Notes under the pieces: generated by a model
Databases searched by the model: none
Told to the model about the DNA's origin: nothing
Seen by the model: only the letters and a program-made list of their open reading frames with translations
Part shown: one piece after another, positions 31,221 through 44,123 of the stretch
Position numbering within the stretch: position 1 is the stretch's first letter
How the letters are laid out: each line of letters opens with the position of its first letter
Assembly: GCA_002049455.2 (NCBI GenBank)
Contig: KV919208.1
Location: 1-47,979, forward strand
From: Porphyra umbilicalis
Taxonomy: Eukaryota > Rhodophyta > Bangiophyceae > Bangiales > Bangiaceae
Length of the DNA: 47,979 nt
Reading direction: 5' to 3'
Made by a program: the position numbers and the translations under genes

Positions 31221-32100
31221 GCGGCGGCGGCCATGGAGGGAGGCGTCGCGTCGCGCCGCGGCCGCTTCTTCTTCCTCTTGCGCGTCGGTGCGACGGCCGA
31301 GGCCGGTGCCGCCGCCGGCGCAGACGGCCCGCCGCCGTCGGCGCGGCCCGGCGCGGCCGACGCAGCGCCAACGGCGGTGCCGGCGGCGGCGGCGACGGCC
31401 GCCCCCCCCGCCGGCGGCGGCGCCGAAAAGTAGCGCACGAGCAACTCCACATCCGCCGTTGCCGACATGAGCACGACCTTGAGGGGCCCCGGGTGGGTGT
31501 CCCCCCCCTCCCCCCCCCCCTCCCCCCCCCCCCCGGCGGCGGCCGCCGTCGGAGGATGGCCGCCCGCTTGACCACCGCCACAAGCACATCCGTCGCGAGC
31601 GCCCGCTCGTGCACCTCATCCAGCAGGACGTGGGTGTAGCGGGACAGCCACGGGTCCCCCACCGCCTCCCGCAGCAGCAGCCCGTCAGTCGCGTAGCGGA
31701 GGCGCGTCGCCGGCCCCGACCGGTCGTCAAAGCGCACCGCGTGGGCGACCGACTCGCCGACGGCTTCGCCGCGCTCAGACGCCACGCGGGCGGCGACGCT
31801 CGTCGCGGCGACGCGGCGGGGTTGGGACACGGCGAGCATCGCGGCCGGGTGCGCCGCGAGGAGCAGCTGGGGGAGCTGCGTCGATTTCCCTGACCCCGTT
31901 TCGCCAGAGAGGACGACCACATCCGAGCGGGCAATGGCGCAGAGGAGGGCGGGGGCGGACGCGAGGATGGGGAGGCCGCGGGGGGGCTTTGCGCGGCCGC
32001 TGGGGGCGGGGCGGGAGGTGGCCCCGCCCTTGACGACGGGTCCCGGCTGGGCGGTGGCGCCGCCAGCCTTGGCGGCGCGGGAAGGGTGGTTTGGTGCCAT
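29263..32100 (-). CDS. DEAH-box RNA helicase, DHX33/Prp22-like class (DEVH variant)
   Basis: The helicase has Walker A GETGSGKST, motif Ia QPRRVAATSVAARVA, motif II DEVH (LLDEVHERALATDVL), motif III SAT (LMSATADVELLVRYF), motif IV VLVFLTGADEID, motif V STNVAETSVTIAGVRYVID and motif VI QRAGRAGR. The helicase-associated region (TFDFFEAPP-like, GDHQTLG...FCARHALN) and an OB-fold end (AVHPSSVL...YLRNVTAVDAAWLVEHGGDYY) follow. RQYPVTLLYAADPVADYVDA and the tail fit DHX33 best. Conserved blocks change frame at G/C-runs (31501-31533, 30759-30771, about 30661-30677, about 29785 or 29887, 29497-29515). Between motifs IV and V is an insert with CRLCGG and CSECGG. The start at 32100 has an ACCATGG context after a pyrimidine leader; frames open further upstream are spurious. 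It is likely nuclear or nucleolar in RNA processing. Confidence 0.85.
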
Positions 32101-32584
32101 GGTTGCAGAGGCAAGGGGCAGGAGCGTAGTGGAGGGGGGGGGGGGGAGGGAGGCCGGGGTGTGGCCCCCACGTTCCGTGCCGCCACGACCGCCGCGTCGT
32201 CGGCGACTCCCGCCGGCGACGAGGAGAGGGCGACCGGCCCCCGCCGCCGCCGCCGAGCCCCGGCGCCCGCGTCCAAACGTCCGGTCCCGCCAACTCCGCC
32301 TTGATCCGGCCGCTGTGCGTACAACTCCCTGAATCTGGGTCGCGTTTGGGTGGGCCAGCTCGAGATTGGGGGCTCCACCTCGGCGCTGCCGTGCGCCCCG
32401 CAACCACGCTGACGTCGCGCGGCGCAGGCGCGGCTGGAGAAGGCTCCCGCCGCGCCCCCGGATCCCCCCCCCCCCCCGGCCACCGTCACTGCCCGCCGCC
32501 GCTGCCCCGCGTTGCCAGTGGGCGACCCCCCCCCCCCCTCCCCTGGCGCTCGGTGCCGTCCCCCCGCCCCCCCTCGTCCGCACC
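32101..32584. promoter_or_regulatory. Shared divergent promoter region of the helicase and AlaRS
   Basis: The 484 bases separate two divergent start codons (helicase ATG at 32100 minus, AlaRS ATG at 32585 plus). Both ends are pyrimidine-rich on the respective sense strand. No TATA box was seen, so a TATA-less bidirectional promoter is inferred. Confidence 0.5.
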
Positions 32585-32783
32585 ATGTCACTCCGTGGCG
32601 GCGGCGGGCCCGCCCGCGTGGCCTTCCTCGCCCCCGCGTCGGCGGTGGCGGCGGCCGCCACCGCCGCCGCCCGCTCCGCCGCCGCCGGCGGCGGCGGCGG
32701 CTGGACCGCCGCCGCCCGCTGGTCGACGCGGCGGACGCTGCTGCCGGCGCGCCCGCGTGGCCGGCGCGCCGCCGCTTGGCCGA

Positions 32784-32814
<31 letters not shown>

Positions 32815-35762
32815 GGGCGCGCTCCCCCCCCCCCCCCCTCCCGGCGGGCGGGCGGCGTGGCTGGCGTCGGCCGCCGACGCGGCGCCCGCCGCGGCGTCCC
32901 CCCCCCCCCGGCGTCGACGGGCCCCCCCCCCCCCCCCCCCCCCACCGGCAAGCGGATGAGCACCGTGGCCATCCGCGAGGCCTTCCTCGCCTACTATGAG
33001 GGCCGCCACGGGCACCCGCGGGTGCCGTCCGCGTCGCTCATCCCCGACGACCCGACGCTGCTGCTGACGATTGCGGGGATGGTGCCGTTTAAGCGCGTGT
33101 TCCTCGGCGAAGCGCCGCCCCCCGCCGTGCGGCGCGCCACGTCGGCGCAAAAGTGTTTGCGGACCAACGACATTGAGCAGGTCGGGGTGACGTCGCGGCA
33201 CCAGACGTTTTTTGAGATGCTCGGCAACTTTAGTTTTGGCGACTACTTTAAGGCCGACGCCATCCCCTGGGCGTGGGCGCTGCTGACGGACGTGTATGGC
33301 ATTCCGCCAGAGCGCCTGGCCGTGTCAGTGTACACGGATGATGACGAGGCATACGCGCTGTGGCGGGACGTGGTTGGCGTGCCGGCGGCGCGCATCCAGC
33401 GGCTGGGGGAGGAGGACAACTTTTGGGCGTCGGGGCCGACGGGGCCGTGCGGGCCGTGCTCGGAAATCTACTATGATTTCGACCCGACGTCGGCGGCGGC
33501 CGTCGACGTGACCGACGACGGGCGCTTCATTGAGATTTACAACCTCGTCTTTATGCAACACTCGCGGGACGCGGGGGGGCGGCTGACCGACTTGGCGTCC
33601 AAGAACATTGACACGGGGTTGGGGTTGGAGCGCCTCGCGCGCGTCCTCCAAGCCGTCGACTCGAATTTCGAGACGGACGCGCTCGCGCCCATTGTCGCCG
33701 CCGCCGCCGCGGCGGCGGGCCTTCCCCGCGACTTGGCGGGCGCGCCACCGGCGGCGGCCGTCTCCCTCAAAGTCGTGGGCGACCACGCGCGGGCGGTGCT
33801 GCACTTGGCCGTCGACGGGGTGGTGGCGTCCAACGTCGGGCGTGGCTACGTCCTCCGCCGCCTCCTCAGGCGGATGGTGCGCCACGGGCGGCTGCTCGGC
33901 GTCGACGGGCCGTTTGTTGAGGGGGTCCTCCGCGTCGCCGCGGGCCTCGCCGTCGAGGCGGGCTACACGGCCGTCGGGGAGCGCCTCGAGGGCGTCCTCG
34001 TCGAGCTCGGGCGGGAGGAGGCGCGCTTCCTGTCGACGCTGGCCCGGGGGGAGGACCGCCTCGCCGAGACGCTCGCGGCGGCGGCGGCCGCCGCCGCCGA
34101 CGCCCCCGACGGCGCCCCGGGCGTCGTGTCGGGCGCCGACGCCTTTGAGTTGTACGACACGTTTGGGTTCCCCGTCGAGTTGACCTCCGAAGCGGCGGCG
34201 GCGGCGGGCCTCGCCCTCGACGAGGCCGCCTTCCACGCGGCTATGGACGCGCAACGCGCGCGCGCGCGCGCCGCCCGCCCGGGCGCCGCGGCCGTCGTGC
34301 ACGCCGACGAGGCGGGGGCGGTGCGCGCCTGGGCCGCCGCCGCCGGCGCGACGCGGTTTGTCGGCTACGACGCGCTCGTCGCCGCCGAGGCGGTCGTCCT
34401 CGCCACGCGCGTCGAGCGCGCGGCGGGCGGCGACGGCAATGGCAATGGCGACGGCAGCGGCAACGGCGAGCGCGCCGCGGTGGCGTTGAACGAACCCGCC
34501 TCCGTGGGCGAAACCGTCACGGTCATCCTCGACGCGACACCCTTTTACGCCGTCGGCGGCGGGCAGGTGGCGGATGGGGGCACCCTAACGGCGGGGCCGC
34601 TCGGCGACGGCGCGACCGCCACCGCCACCGTCAGCGCGGTCGTGCGGGAGCCGTCGTCGGGCGCCTACCTCCACACGTGTGTGGTGACGGCCGGCCGCCT
34701 CGCCGTCGGCGACACGGTGACGGCGGCGGTGACGCCCGTCGCGCGGCGGCGGGCGGCGGCGCACCACTCGGCGACGCACCTGCTCGCGGCCGCGCTCCGC
34801 GCGACGCTCCCCGACGGGGGGTCCATCACGCAGGCGGGCTCGGCCGTCGACGCGGAGCGCCTGCGCTTTGACATTACCTACCCGCGGGCGTTGACGCCCG
34901 CCGAAGTCGCCGCCGTCGAGGCGCGCGTCAATGCCTGGGTCGACGCCGCCCTCCCCGCCGCCGTGTCGGTGACGAGCGTCGAGTCGGCCGTCGCCGCCGG
35001 CGCCGTGGCGCTCCCCGGCGAGCAATATCCCGACCCGTCGGCGGTGCGCGTCGTCGCCTTTGGCGCCGCCTCGACGGAACTGTGTGGGGGCACGCACGTG
35101 GCCAACACGGCCGACATTGGGCCGTTTAAGATTACGGGCGAGGCGGGCATTGCGGCGGGCGTGCGGCGCCTCGAGGCGGCTGCGGGGTCGGCGCTGCTGC
35201 CGCTCCTGTCGGCGCGCGACGCGACCGTGCGGGCGCTCACGGCGGCGCTCGCGTGTGGGGCGGAGGAGCTGCCGGCGCGCGTGTCGGCGCTTGCCGACGA
35301 GGCGCGGGCGGGCGCCAAGGCGGCGGAGCGGCTGCGGGGGGAGCTCGCGTCGGCCCGCGCGGCGGCGCTGCTGCCGACGGCCACGACCGTGGGCGGCGGC
35401 GGCGGCGGCGGCTGCACCCTCCTCGTCGGCCGCGTGGACGATGGGGGCGCCGACGCGCTCAAGGCCGCCGCCGAGTCGCTCGGCCGCGCCCTCGGCGACC
35501 GGTCGGTGGTCGTCCTCGGCGGGGCGACGGGGGACGGTAAAGTCGCGCTCGTCGTGGCCGCCGCGCCGGGGGTGGCGGCCAAAAAGGGCGGCAAGGGGGG
35601 GGGGGGGGTCCACGCGGGCAAGCTCGTGGCAGAGGTGGCCAAAATGACGGGGGGGGGGGGGGGGGGCGCCCGGCGCTCGCGCAAGCGGGCGGGCGGGACG
35701 TGACACAGCTGGACGCGGCGCTCGAGCGGGCAAAGCAGCTGGTCGAGGAGGCGTTTGCTTGA
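32585..35762 (+). CDS. alaS: Alanyl-tRNA synthetase, bacterial-type, with N-terminal presequence
   Basis: The enzyme attaches alanine to tRNA-Ala and edits mischarged Ser/Gly. The catalytic core starts near 32956: IREAFLAYYEGRHGH, AQKCLRTNDIEQVG, RHQTFFEMLGNFSFGDYFK, NFWASGPTGPCGPCSEIYYD. Then come the tRNA-recognition helices, the editing domain with HHSATHLL and TELCGGTHV (zinc-type residues) and the C-Ala domain. About 120 leading codons (MSLRGGGGPARVAFLAP...) are rich in Ala, Gly, Arg and Ser, have few acidic residues and look like an organelle transit peptide. The frame changes at C-runs between 32824 and 32943. Near the end a G-run (35649-35666) shifts the frame: the true C-terminus reads GRPALAQAGG then VTQLDAALERAKQLVEEAFA, stopping at 35760-35762, rather than the early TGA at 35701. 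Plastid or dual targeting is inferred from the presequence and the bacterial-type core. Confidence 0.93.
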
Positions 35763-36296
35763 TGTGGGACGGCGGGGTGAGAGCACATTGTACCATGAAC
35801 CTGCGGCGGCTGGCAGAGAGGGGGGCCGAGCACAGAAAGCAGTGTACGAGGTGCGCGTCTCGTCACCTCGGCCAGTGCCACTCGCCGCAGCGCGTCGGGG
35901 GCACCCGCTTCGCCGCTGCCGACGTTGCGTCGTTGGCAGCGCACTGGCGCATTGCTCCCAGATGGGCTGTGTGTGTGGATTCCCTGTGCCGCTTCTGCAC
36001 GGTTCAGGCCACACGGATACCAAACGTATGACGACCACGCAAACTCGTCGCATCTGGTTGCTCATGTTTTGGAGGTCCCCCTTCTTTTTCCCCCAGCTAT
36101 TTACCGTCTGGGGGCACTGCACATCCTGCCAATCTTGTCCTGCCGTGCGTGCGCGCGGACCGTTTGCGGACCGTGCCTCGGATCGCAGCGCCCAGAGGCG
36201 TGTGGCGTGATCCGTCCCCCGGCAATAAGCACAGCGCCGCGTGCCCCCGCTTCCAGCGCATATTGGTCGCGCCGCCCCCCACCGGCATCCCCCCCC
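35763..36296. other. Intergenic DNA between AlaRS and the HIT protein
   Basis: This is mixed-composition DNA holding the 3' UTR of AlaRS and a C-rich leader before 36297. No gene was recognised. Confidence 0.5.
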
Positions 36297-37320
<1,024 letters not shown>

Positions 37321-37940
37321 GCGTCGAGTCCAAGACGATTCAGCGGGCTGGTGTGGTGCCCCGCAGGTACGGCGGGTGTGGGGCACGAGGGCTCGTACGT
37401 ACACACCTGCTGCCTGTGAGTGCGTCAGGGTGATGAAGCGAGGGTGCTTGGCCGCGCTCTTCATGCCGATGAGAGTAGTGGTTGATTGCTTGTTTTCTTG
37501 TCCGTGCGCTCCGCGTTTGACCGCGTCTAGCGCCGCACTTCCGAGCGTCTATGGCACACCACGAACTACGCGACAGACTGCGCCAATCACATAAGGAGGG
37601 AACAGAGCGGCTCTCGTCTAGCCCACGAGCCGCACATAAAGTGGAAGACTGCGTCACAGCGGCCCGAAAAAGAGAACCAGAAAAAATAGACGGCGCTGGT
37701 ATGTACATAGCGCGCCACATGCAAAGGGACAAAGCCAACAACCACAACAAAACAGAGTCCAGAGCTGCATCGATGTCGCTGCATGGTGACCCGGTCCGCG
37801 CTTCGCCCAAAGTGAGCACCCAATGCTTGGCCGCTCCGCGCCGCCGTGGACGCACCCGCCAAGGCACAAGCAATTGGGGACAAACACTGCGCGCCGGCCA
37901 CAATGCCAAACCGCACGCGCATCAGTACAATCTAGGTGGT
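37321..37940. other. Convergent 3' region of the HINT and KH genes
   Basis: This lies between two stop codons on opposite strands. A plus-strand frame overlapping the KH gene end (from 37551) has no motif and is taken as antisense shadow. It should hold both 3' UTRs. Confidence 0.5.
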
Positions 37941-40900
37941 CTAGGTGGTCGAGTTGGTCGCTGGCACCGCCGATGAGGAGGAGGCCTCCCTCGCTGGCGA
38001 CGCGGCCAAACCAGAGGGCAGCGACGGGCTGACCCGCTCGACAGAACGCGGGAACGATGACGTCAGGCCCTCCGGTGGTGGAGATGGCGACGCAGACGCA
38101 GGGCGGGAGGAGGTGGCGGAACGCGCGCCAGGGGCCCTCGACGCAGGGGCACCGCCGTAAGGCTTGTCCGCTACGCCGCTGTCGACCTCCCTGTCCCCAG
38201 GCTGGGGCAGCAGCGCCGGCGCCGTCGATGTGCCAGAGGGTGTCCCCAGTTGGGGCTGCAGCTGGAACGGTTGCGACGTCGTCGCCGGAGCGGCCGGTGC
38301 CACGTACCCAGGCGGCGTCGTCGGCCTCGGCAGCTCTCCAGGAGCAGGGGAGCTCACCGTGTCGGGCGTCGGCCCGGCGCTCATCCCGCCGGGCCACATG
38401 GGTGGCATGAACCCGCCATAGCCGCCATAGTAGTAGAGCATCCCCGCCTGCTGCTGCGCGAGGTAGGCCTGCTGCTGCTGCTGTTGTTGCTCACGGGCAG
38501 CGTGCGCTTGCTGCTGCTGCGCGTGCGGGAGGGCCGGGCTTGGTGGCTGGTGAGCAGACAGCGGCACCGGCATCGCGGGTGAGCCGTACGGCACGGGCGG
38601 GTGTCCGTACGGTGGCCGCTGTGGTGGCGCCGCCGAGCTGGGGCCACTCGGTGGGTTGCCGCCACCGCCATCCCCGTACGTCCCAGGCTGCCCCCCACCG
38701 TACATGCCCAGCGACAAGTCCCCGTACGGCAAGGCTTCGTTGTTGAAGTTGAAGGGACCGCCCCCGAGCGGAGCGCCCATGGGAGACGGCGAGGAGAGGG
38801 CCATTGGCGGGGGCACCATCTGCAGCGCGCCTCCGGGGGCAAGGTATGGTGAGCCATACACTTGGCGGGCCGGCCCGCCCAGCATGTCGCCGCTCGAGTC
38901 CCCGCCCAAACCCCCGCTGCTCCCGGGTGGGCGACCAAGCTCCCGGTCTCCGCTGCGGTCAAAGTCTGCAAATCGCGCGTCCCCCCCGATGGAGAGATTC
39001 CTCATGTAGCCGGCCGTCGTAGCGTCGTAGGACGTGGATGCGCCACGGCCTTCGCCCATCCCACCCCCAGCGTCCAAGGCATCGGAGCTATCCCCTATCC
39101 CGCCTGAACCGCTGGGAGCCCCGCCGTCGCCCCTGGACGTCAGGCGCTCCACAACAAGCGTGCGGGCCATTTCGACGCACGACGCCATGCCGGAAATCGT
39201 CACGGGCCGCGTCACGCACCCAATGTCCACCTCTACATCCTTGGCAATGGTGATTCGCGCGCCCGAGCGCGACTGCAGGTCGTGGATGATTTCCCCGGTC
39301 CGCCCCGTGATGACGCCCAGCTGTTCACGTGGGACGTGGAGCGTCACCGACGTTGCTGCGTTGAGGTACGAGAAGCTCGGCATGGGCGACCCCGGCATGC
39401 CGCCCATGCCCATGTACATATTGCTTCCAGACGGGCCGCCGGGCGGATAGGTCGGGAAGCGGGGCGGTGGCATCAGCTGCGGCACCTGGTCCAACCGAGG
39501 CGACTGCATCATGGGGAGAACGGGTGGCGTGTTTGGCACCAACGACCCGAGGGGCGAGACAGACACCGTCCCTCCTGGCCGACCACTGGCACACGCCCGC
39601 ACAACATCCATGATGATGGCCCGAGCCGCTTCGACCGCCTGCGGCGTGCCCGTTATGAAGATGGGCCGGTCCATCGTCCGCGACGCCGCATCGCGGCTCG
39701 GCAGCACCCGAATGCCAGCGCCGGATCGGGCTTGGAGCTCGCGGATGGTGTCCCCCCCGCGACCAATTAGCATACCGACACAGTTGGCGGGGACGTATAT
39801 GGTTTTCATGTCCGACGATCCGGCCCCGGCCGATGTCCTAGCCGGCGCCGCGGGTGGGTAGAACACTGGCCGCCCATTCTGTTCAGAACAAGAACGGCAA
39901 GCATCCAGGAGAATCGCACGCACCAAGCGTTTAGCAGTAAGGGAAGACGACCAGCGTTGAGCGACGGATACAACGTGAGCACAACGCGCGCGGACGCAGG
40001 GCACGAGACACATGGAGACAAAAAAAGACACATGTCAGTAACTGAAGCACACTTAGATCCCAAAATACATACAAGCGCAACGGGGACATCGCCCAGTCAA
40101 CAACCTCGAAAATCTCCACCTCACGCGCACACTTGACAAGCACAGCCAAAGGACGTACCTGTCCAGAGAGGGCAGGCGGATACGAGGGCAGCGACGGTTG
40201 TCGTGGCTTGCGAATCACGTCCTCGATCAGCGACGCCGCGTGGTCGGTCTCTGCCACCCCCCCAACAATGGTCACCAGCTTCTCCGCCGCCGAGTTGACC
40301 CGCTCATTGTGGATGACAATGGTCGCCCCCGACTGCTCCTGCAGTCGCCGCACCACCTGCCCGCGGGCGCCAATGATCGAGCCGACGCGGTCGCCCGGCA
40401 CCCACAACTCGCGGCTGTTGGCCGTCCCCGGGAGCATCACGTTGGGGATGCCCGCCGCAGACGTTGGCTTATTATGCAACACGCCCGTCACCTTTTCGCC
40501 AATAAGCATGCGCGCCGCCGCGCACGCGCGCGCGTCGCCGAGGATGTTAAACACCCGCGTCGGCGTCGCGGGGTCCACGTCCCCGCGGTCGACCTCAATG
40601 TGGGCGCCCGAGCGCGCCATCATCTCCTTGATGGTCTCCCCGCCCTTGCCAATGACAAAGCCAACGGCCTCCCGCGGGACCAACACCCGGTCTTGGGCAG
40701 ACGCAAAGGGGGGACCCCCGCCCGCCACTGGCGGTGCGGCCAGTGGGGGAGGAGGGGCGACCGCCGGCGCCCCGGGCGCAACCGCGATCGCCTCCCCAAC
40801 GGGGTCGGTCGTCCCGGGGCTGCCGGGGACGGCTGCGTCCGAGCCGCCAACGGCGGGTGCGCTTTTGAGGTCTGCCGCCGGCAAGCCGGGGGCGGCGGGG

Positions 40901-41070
40901 AGACCCACTTCGCCGGCTGCAGCGACGGTCGACCCCGACGCCGTCACGCCGAGGTCGTCGGACCGGGAGTGCCCCTCCAGGGACCCTGACCCGCCCGGGG
41001 GAGCCAAGGGTGGGGGACCCCCCGCGGGCGCGCCGCCGACGCCCGACGGGGGCGCCTCAAACGAGGCCAT
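37941..41070 (-). CDS. Four-KH-domain RNA/ssDNA-binding protein, FUBP/KHSRP-like
   Basis: There are two exons, 41070-40159 and 39878-37941, about 949 residues. An Ala/Pro/Gly-rich N-terminus is followed by KH1 (about 127-190, VPREAVGFVIGKGGETIKEM), KH2 (about 220-287, VPGDRVGSIIGARGQVVRRL), KH3 (about 330-400, VPANCVGMLIGRGGDTIREL) and KH4 (about 482-548, VPREQLGVITGRTGEIIHDL). All four have an intact GxxG loop (GKGG, GARG, GRGG, GRTG). The rest is Gly/Pro/Ser/Gln-rich with a poly-Gln stretch, and is likely disordered. Four tandem KH domains plus such a tail resemble FUBP/KHSRP proteins, which act in transcription and in mRNA decay and splicing. The intron (39879-40158, phase 0, GTACGT donor, TGAACAG acceptor) falls between KH2 and KH3. 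An in-frame ATG at 41109 is an alternative start; 41070 follows the pyrimidine leader directly. Confidence 0.88.
39879..40158 (-). other. Intron of the KH-domain gene
   Basis: The minus-strand donor is GGACAG|GTACGT and the acceptor CTGAACAG|AATGGG, phase 0. A TTACTGACATG branch-point candidate lies inside. The 280-bp intron is visibly lower in GC than the exons. Confidence 0.85.
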
Positions 41071-44000
41071 CGCAGAATGTGGGGGAGGGGCAAGGACGTT
41101 GAGGGGCATGCTCCACCCGCCCCCCGCCGACGCTGTCGCCCCAGGCGCCGACGCGTCGCACGCAACGAGAACAATTTCTCAGCACGAGGTCCCGTCGGAA
41201 GAGCGCCACCGCGGCCAGGGGAGGCCGCCCGCTGCGTACGTGCAGACGGGCCCGGCCACCACCATAGGGGAGAGCGACCAAGGGCAAAAGGCGGCGACCG
41301 CCGCGGGCGTCGCGTCGGCTCCCCGTCTCAGCGCCAAGCACTTGCAGCCGTCCTTGCTGCACGGCGTTGTTCGCGCCAAACCCGAGACGAAACGGCAGAC
41401 CGTCGAGAGGAGACGCGTGCAAGGACGCCGAGCAGAACTTGCCGTCCGAGACGGAAGCGGTGGCGACAGACACGGTGGCACGCAGTTCCGCACACGCAGC
41501 GGCCAAGATTCACGCGGAGCGCGCAGCAGCAAAATGCAAGGCGCGGGGCGGGGACGACGTGCGGCGACGAAATAAAAAAGAGCCGGAGGTAAACACGGAC
41601 ACTTCAACGCACGACGTGGTTGACGCTTCCCCTCCCCACCCCCCACCCCCCCACCTCTGCCTCAGCGGCAAGCCCACCTACACGGTACAGAGTACCAGCG
41701 CCGGTTGCGGCTCGCGGCCGACGATGCCGAATCACCCAGTCACCAGGTGCGGGACAGCGCGCCCCCGCCGCCGTCGCTCGCACAGCAAATGGATAGGGGG
41801 GGGGGGGTGCCCGCACCGGCACGCGCACCACACCCTTGGCGGCGGGAAGCGCGCGCGCTCCGACGCCGAGCCGGAGGTAGTGCGCGGCTACCGCCCAGCG
41901 CCAGGAACCAAGCAGAAGCAGGCAAGCGCTGGTATGCGAAGTCAAAACGGACAGCCGCGCGCGCGTGCCGGCCGCACCCCCGTGCGCCCCGCCCTCGGGC
42001 GACTGTGGCGCGCTCGCGCGCACCCGCCCGCGCAGACCGACGTGGGCGGAGTAAAGGCCGACGCGGACGGCCAACCCCTGCTGTGCGCCGCCGCTTCCCG
42101 CCCACACGCCGCCGGCCGCGGCGGATGCCTCGGCGCACGCCGCGTGGCACGTTTGGCTGGCCGGGAGTACGCCCACCGCCCCGCGCGCGCACCCAGCGGG
42201 AACACCAGTCCACCAGCTCTCGTGTGTGCGGGTGGCGGGGGGGGGGGTGTGCGCCGCAATGCGCCACCGTGGCAGCACCTTCCGCGGCGCGGGCAAAGTG
42301 AACAGACGGTGCAGCACACGCAGGCAGGAGAATAGCCCCCCCCCTGGGAAGCGCGCACAATGCGGTAGCGCACAGGGTGCTGGGAGGAGCCCCACCCGCA
42401 GCACCACCCCCCCTCAACAGCCGGACCTCCAGCGCCCGCCGCCCAGCCGCTGTGGCACCGCGCGGTGCCACCAAAAAAGACCCGCCCTCGTGGGGCGCCA
42501 AGAGGCCGCGGCCAACCGACGCAGGCGGTCCGTTGCGGCGGAGTCGGCGGTGGGTGCGCGACGGCCGCGCACCGCACGAGAGTCACCCGCCCGCGCGTGG
42601 CCGGTGAAGGCCCGATTTGCGCAGATGTTGGCGGGGAGAGCGGCCGCGGACGAGCGAACAGGCGTGTGGGCGGGGGGCTGAAGAACCGAGCACGTGATCG
42701 AGGTTAGCGCTCGCGTGCAAGAACTGGAACAGGTGGTCAGGTGCCCGCCTGGGGAGCGTCCAGCCCGCGCGGAACTGGCACAGGCGCGTGTCAACCCCCC
42801 CTCGGAAGCGGCCTCAGAAGCCGGTCGCGTTGTGGCTGCCTGGCCAGTGACCGAGCAGCCAGGCCGCGGAAGTCGCCAGGCCCTGCTCCAGAGACAGAGT
42901 GGCTGTGAGAGCTGACCACCGGACACCGACCGCCCAAGGGCCGTCCATTTGCCTTGTTTGGCGACGCGATCGCAGCAAGGAAGATGCAAGTCATATTGGA
43001 CCAATCAATGACGTGCACGTGCTGATCACCTCTCTTTGCTAGGCTCTGCATGGCGCCCAGCAGGTGGCGTGCCATCACTTGTCCAAAAAAAGGAGCACAC
43101 TTCTTCTGTTGGGCCGGAATTACATGAGCCTGAACTTCAATAAAATACTACAGAGCCGCAATAATTTCCACTGAGCTCGCCTGCGTGCTGCGCCACTCGA
43201 TTGTACGCCACCGTCGTGCCCACCTCTTCCAACACGCCAAGGCGACGGCAGCAGCTGCAGCAAGACGCGCCATGGACTGGCAATGGACAAGAGCGGCATG
43301 GCGCACGGGGTGAGGCCCTGTGTGGGTATCAATGCTACCGCACGCGGCCTCCGCTCTTCATCCGTGCGGCCCTGCACCGACTCGCTCTGCCAACCACATT
43401 TTTTCTCTTGTGCCGGCGCCAGGGCATGTGTGGCGCGCTGAGACGCTGTGCGGGTTTGAGCGTACAGCCGACAAACGCCTGCGGGTGTGGCGACGGCGGC
43501 ACACGTCCCCGAGCGCCCAGCTGGAGCGGGCTTCCTGATTCCTGCTCACCCTGCTCTGCACGTGCTCGTGAGGCTTACGGGCCGTGTCGTGGCGTTTGAC
43601 GGAATGGATTGGGCGGTGGTGGTGGCGAGGATGCTGGCCCACTGGTCGCGTTCTCCCTCGCTGCTAGTGGTGGCGCCGGCGGCGGCGCCGACAGGAGCGA
43701 CGGACCCCAGGTCAGCGACGCGCATCGCTGCTGAGGGGGCCTGCACCTTCCGTCGCCGGTGGCGGCCGCCACGTTGACGGCTGCCGGCGTGTGTGTGGGT
43801 GTGGGTGGGGCGACGGGGCGCTCACAGGCCGCGGCGGTTGTGGTGGTGACGGTGGTGAGCGGACTTGGCGGCACACCGCGGCCCCTTGCCGCGCTCGCCC
43901 GCTCGCCACCTCCGTCGTGGTCGCCTGCGTGCGCGCTTTCTACCCGCGCCGGGTGTCTCCCATGGATGCTCGTCGCCGGGCTTTGCGGGGGTTAGGTTAT

Positions 44001-44123
44001 GTCCGCAGCTGGGATGCCCGCACCGTCAACCCTGAGCGGTGGTCCTGGTGCGGCCAGATGGGGACCGCGGACATGTCGGCGTGGGTACCGACCGCTGGTG
44101 GAGCGGCAGCCGCGACGACCAGC
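41071..44123. other. 3-kb divergent intergenic region with no confident gene
   Basis: Immediately upstream of the KH gene is its C-rich leader. From 41190 to 42700 both strands have long GC-driven open frames with biased peptides and no motif. From 42950 to 43180 the DNA is more AT-rich, with AATAAAATAC at 43139. Just before the subtilase a C/T-rich stretch precedes ATGs at 43962, 44058, 44073 and 44124, so part of this end is probably its leader. Confidence 0.45.

Noticed and set aside
32101..33201. N-terminal extension of the helicase frame to 33201
   Set aside because: It would overlap the conserved AlaRS core on the other strand; the ATG at 32100 in ideal context begins the real protein.
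35667..35703. AlaRS stop at 35701-35703
   Set aside because: The next frame after the G-run gives the conserved AlaRS C-terminus (AQAGG...QLVEEAFA) and stops at 35762.
37551..37976. 141-codon plus frame downstream of HINT
   Set aside because: It runs antisense into the KH gene and has no motif.
41367..42335. 322-codon plus frame
   Set aside because: Peptide is Arg/Pro/Ala-rich with no domain; opposite-strand frames over the same DNA are equally long.
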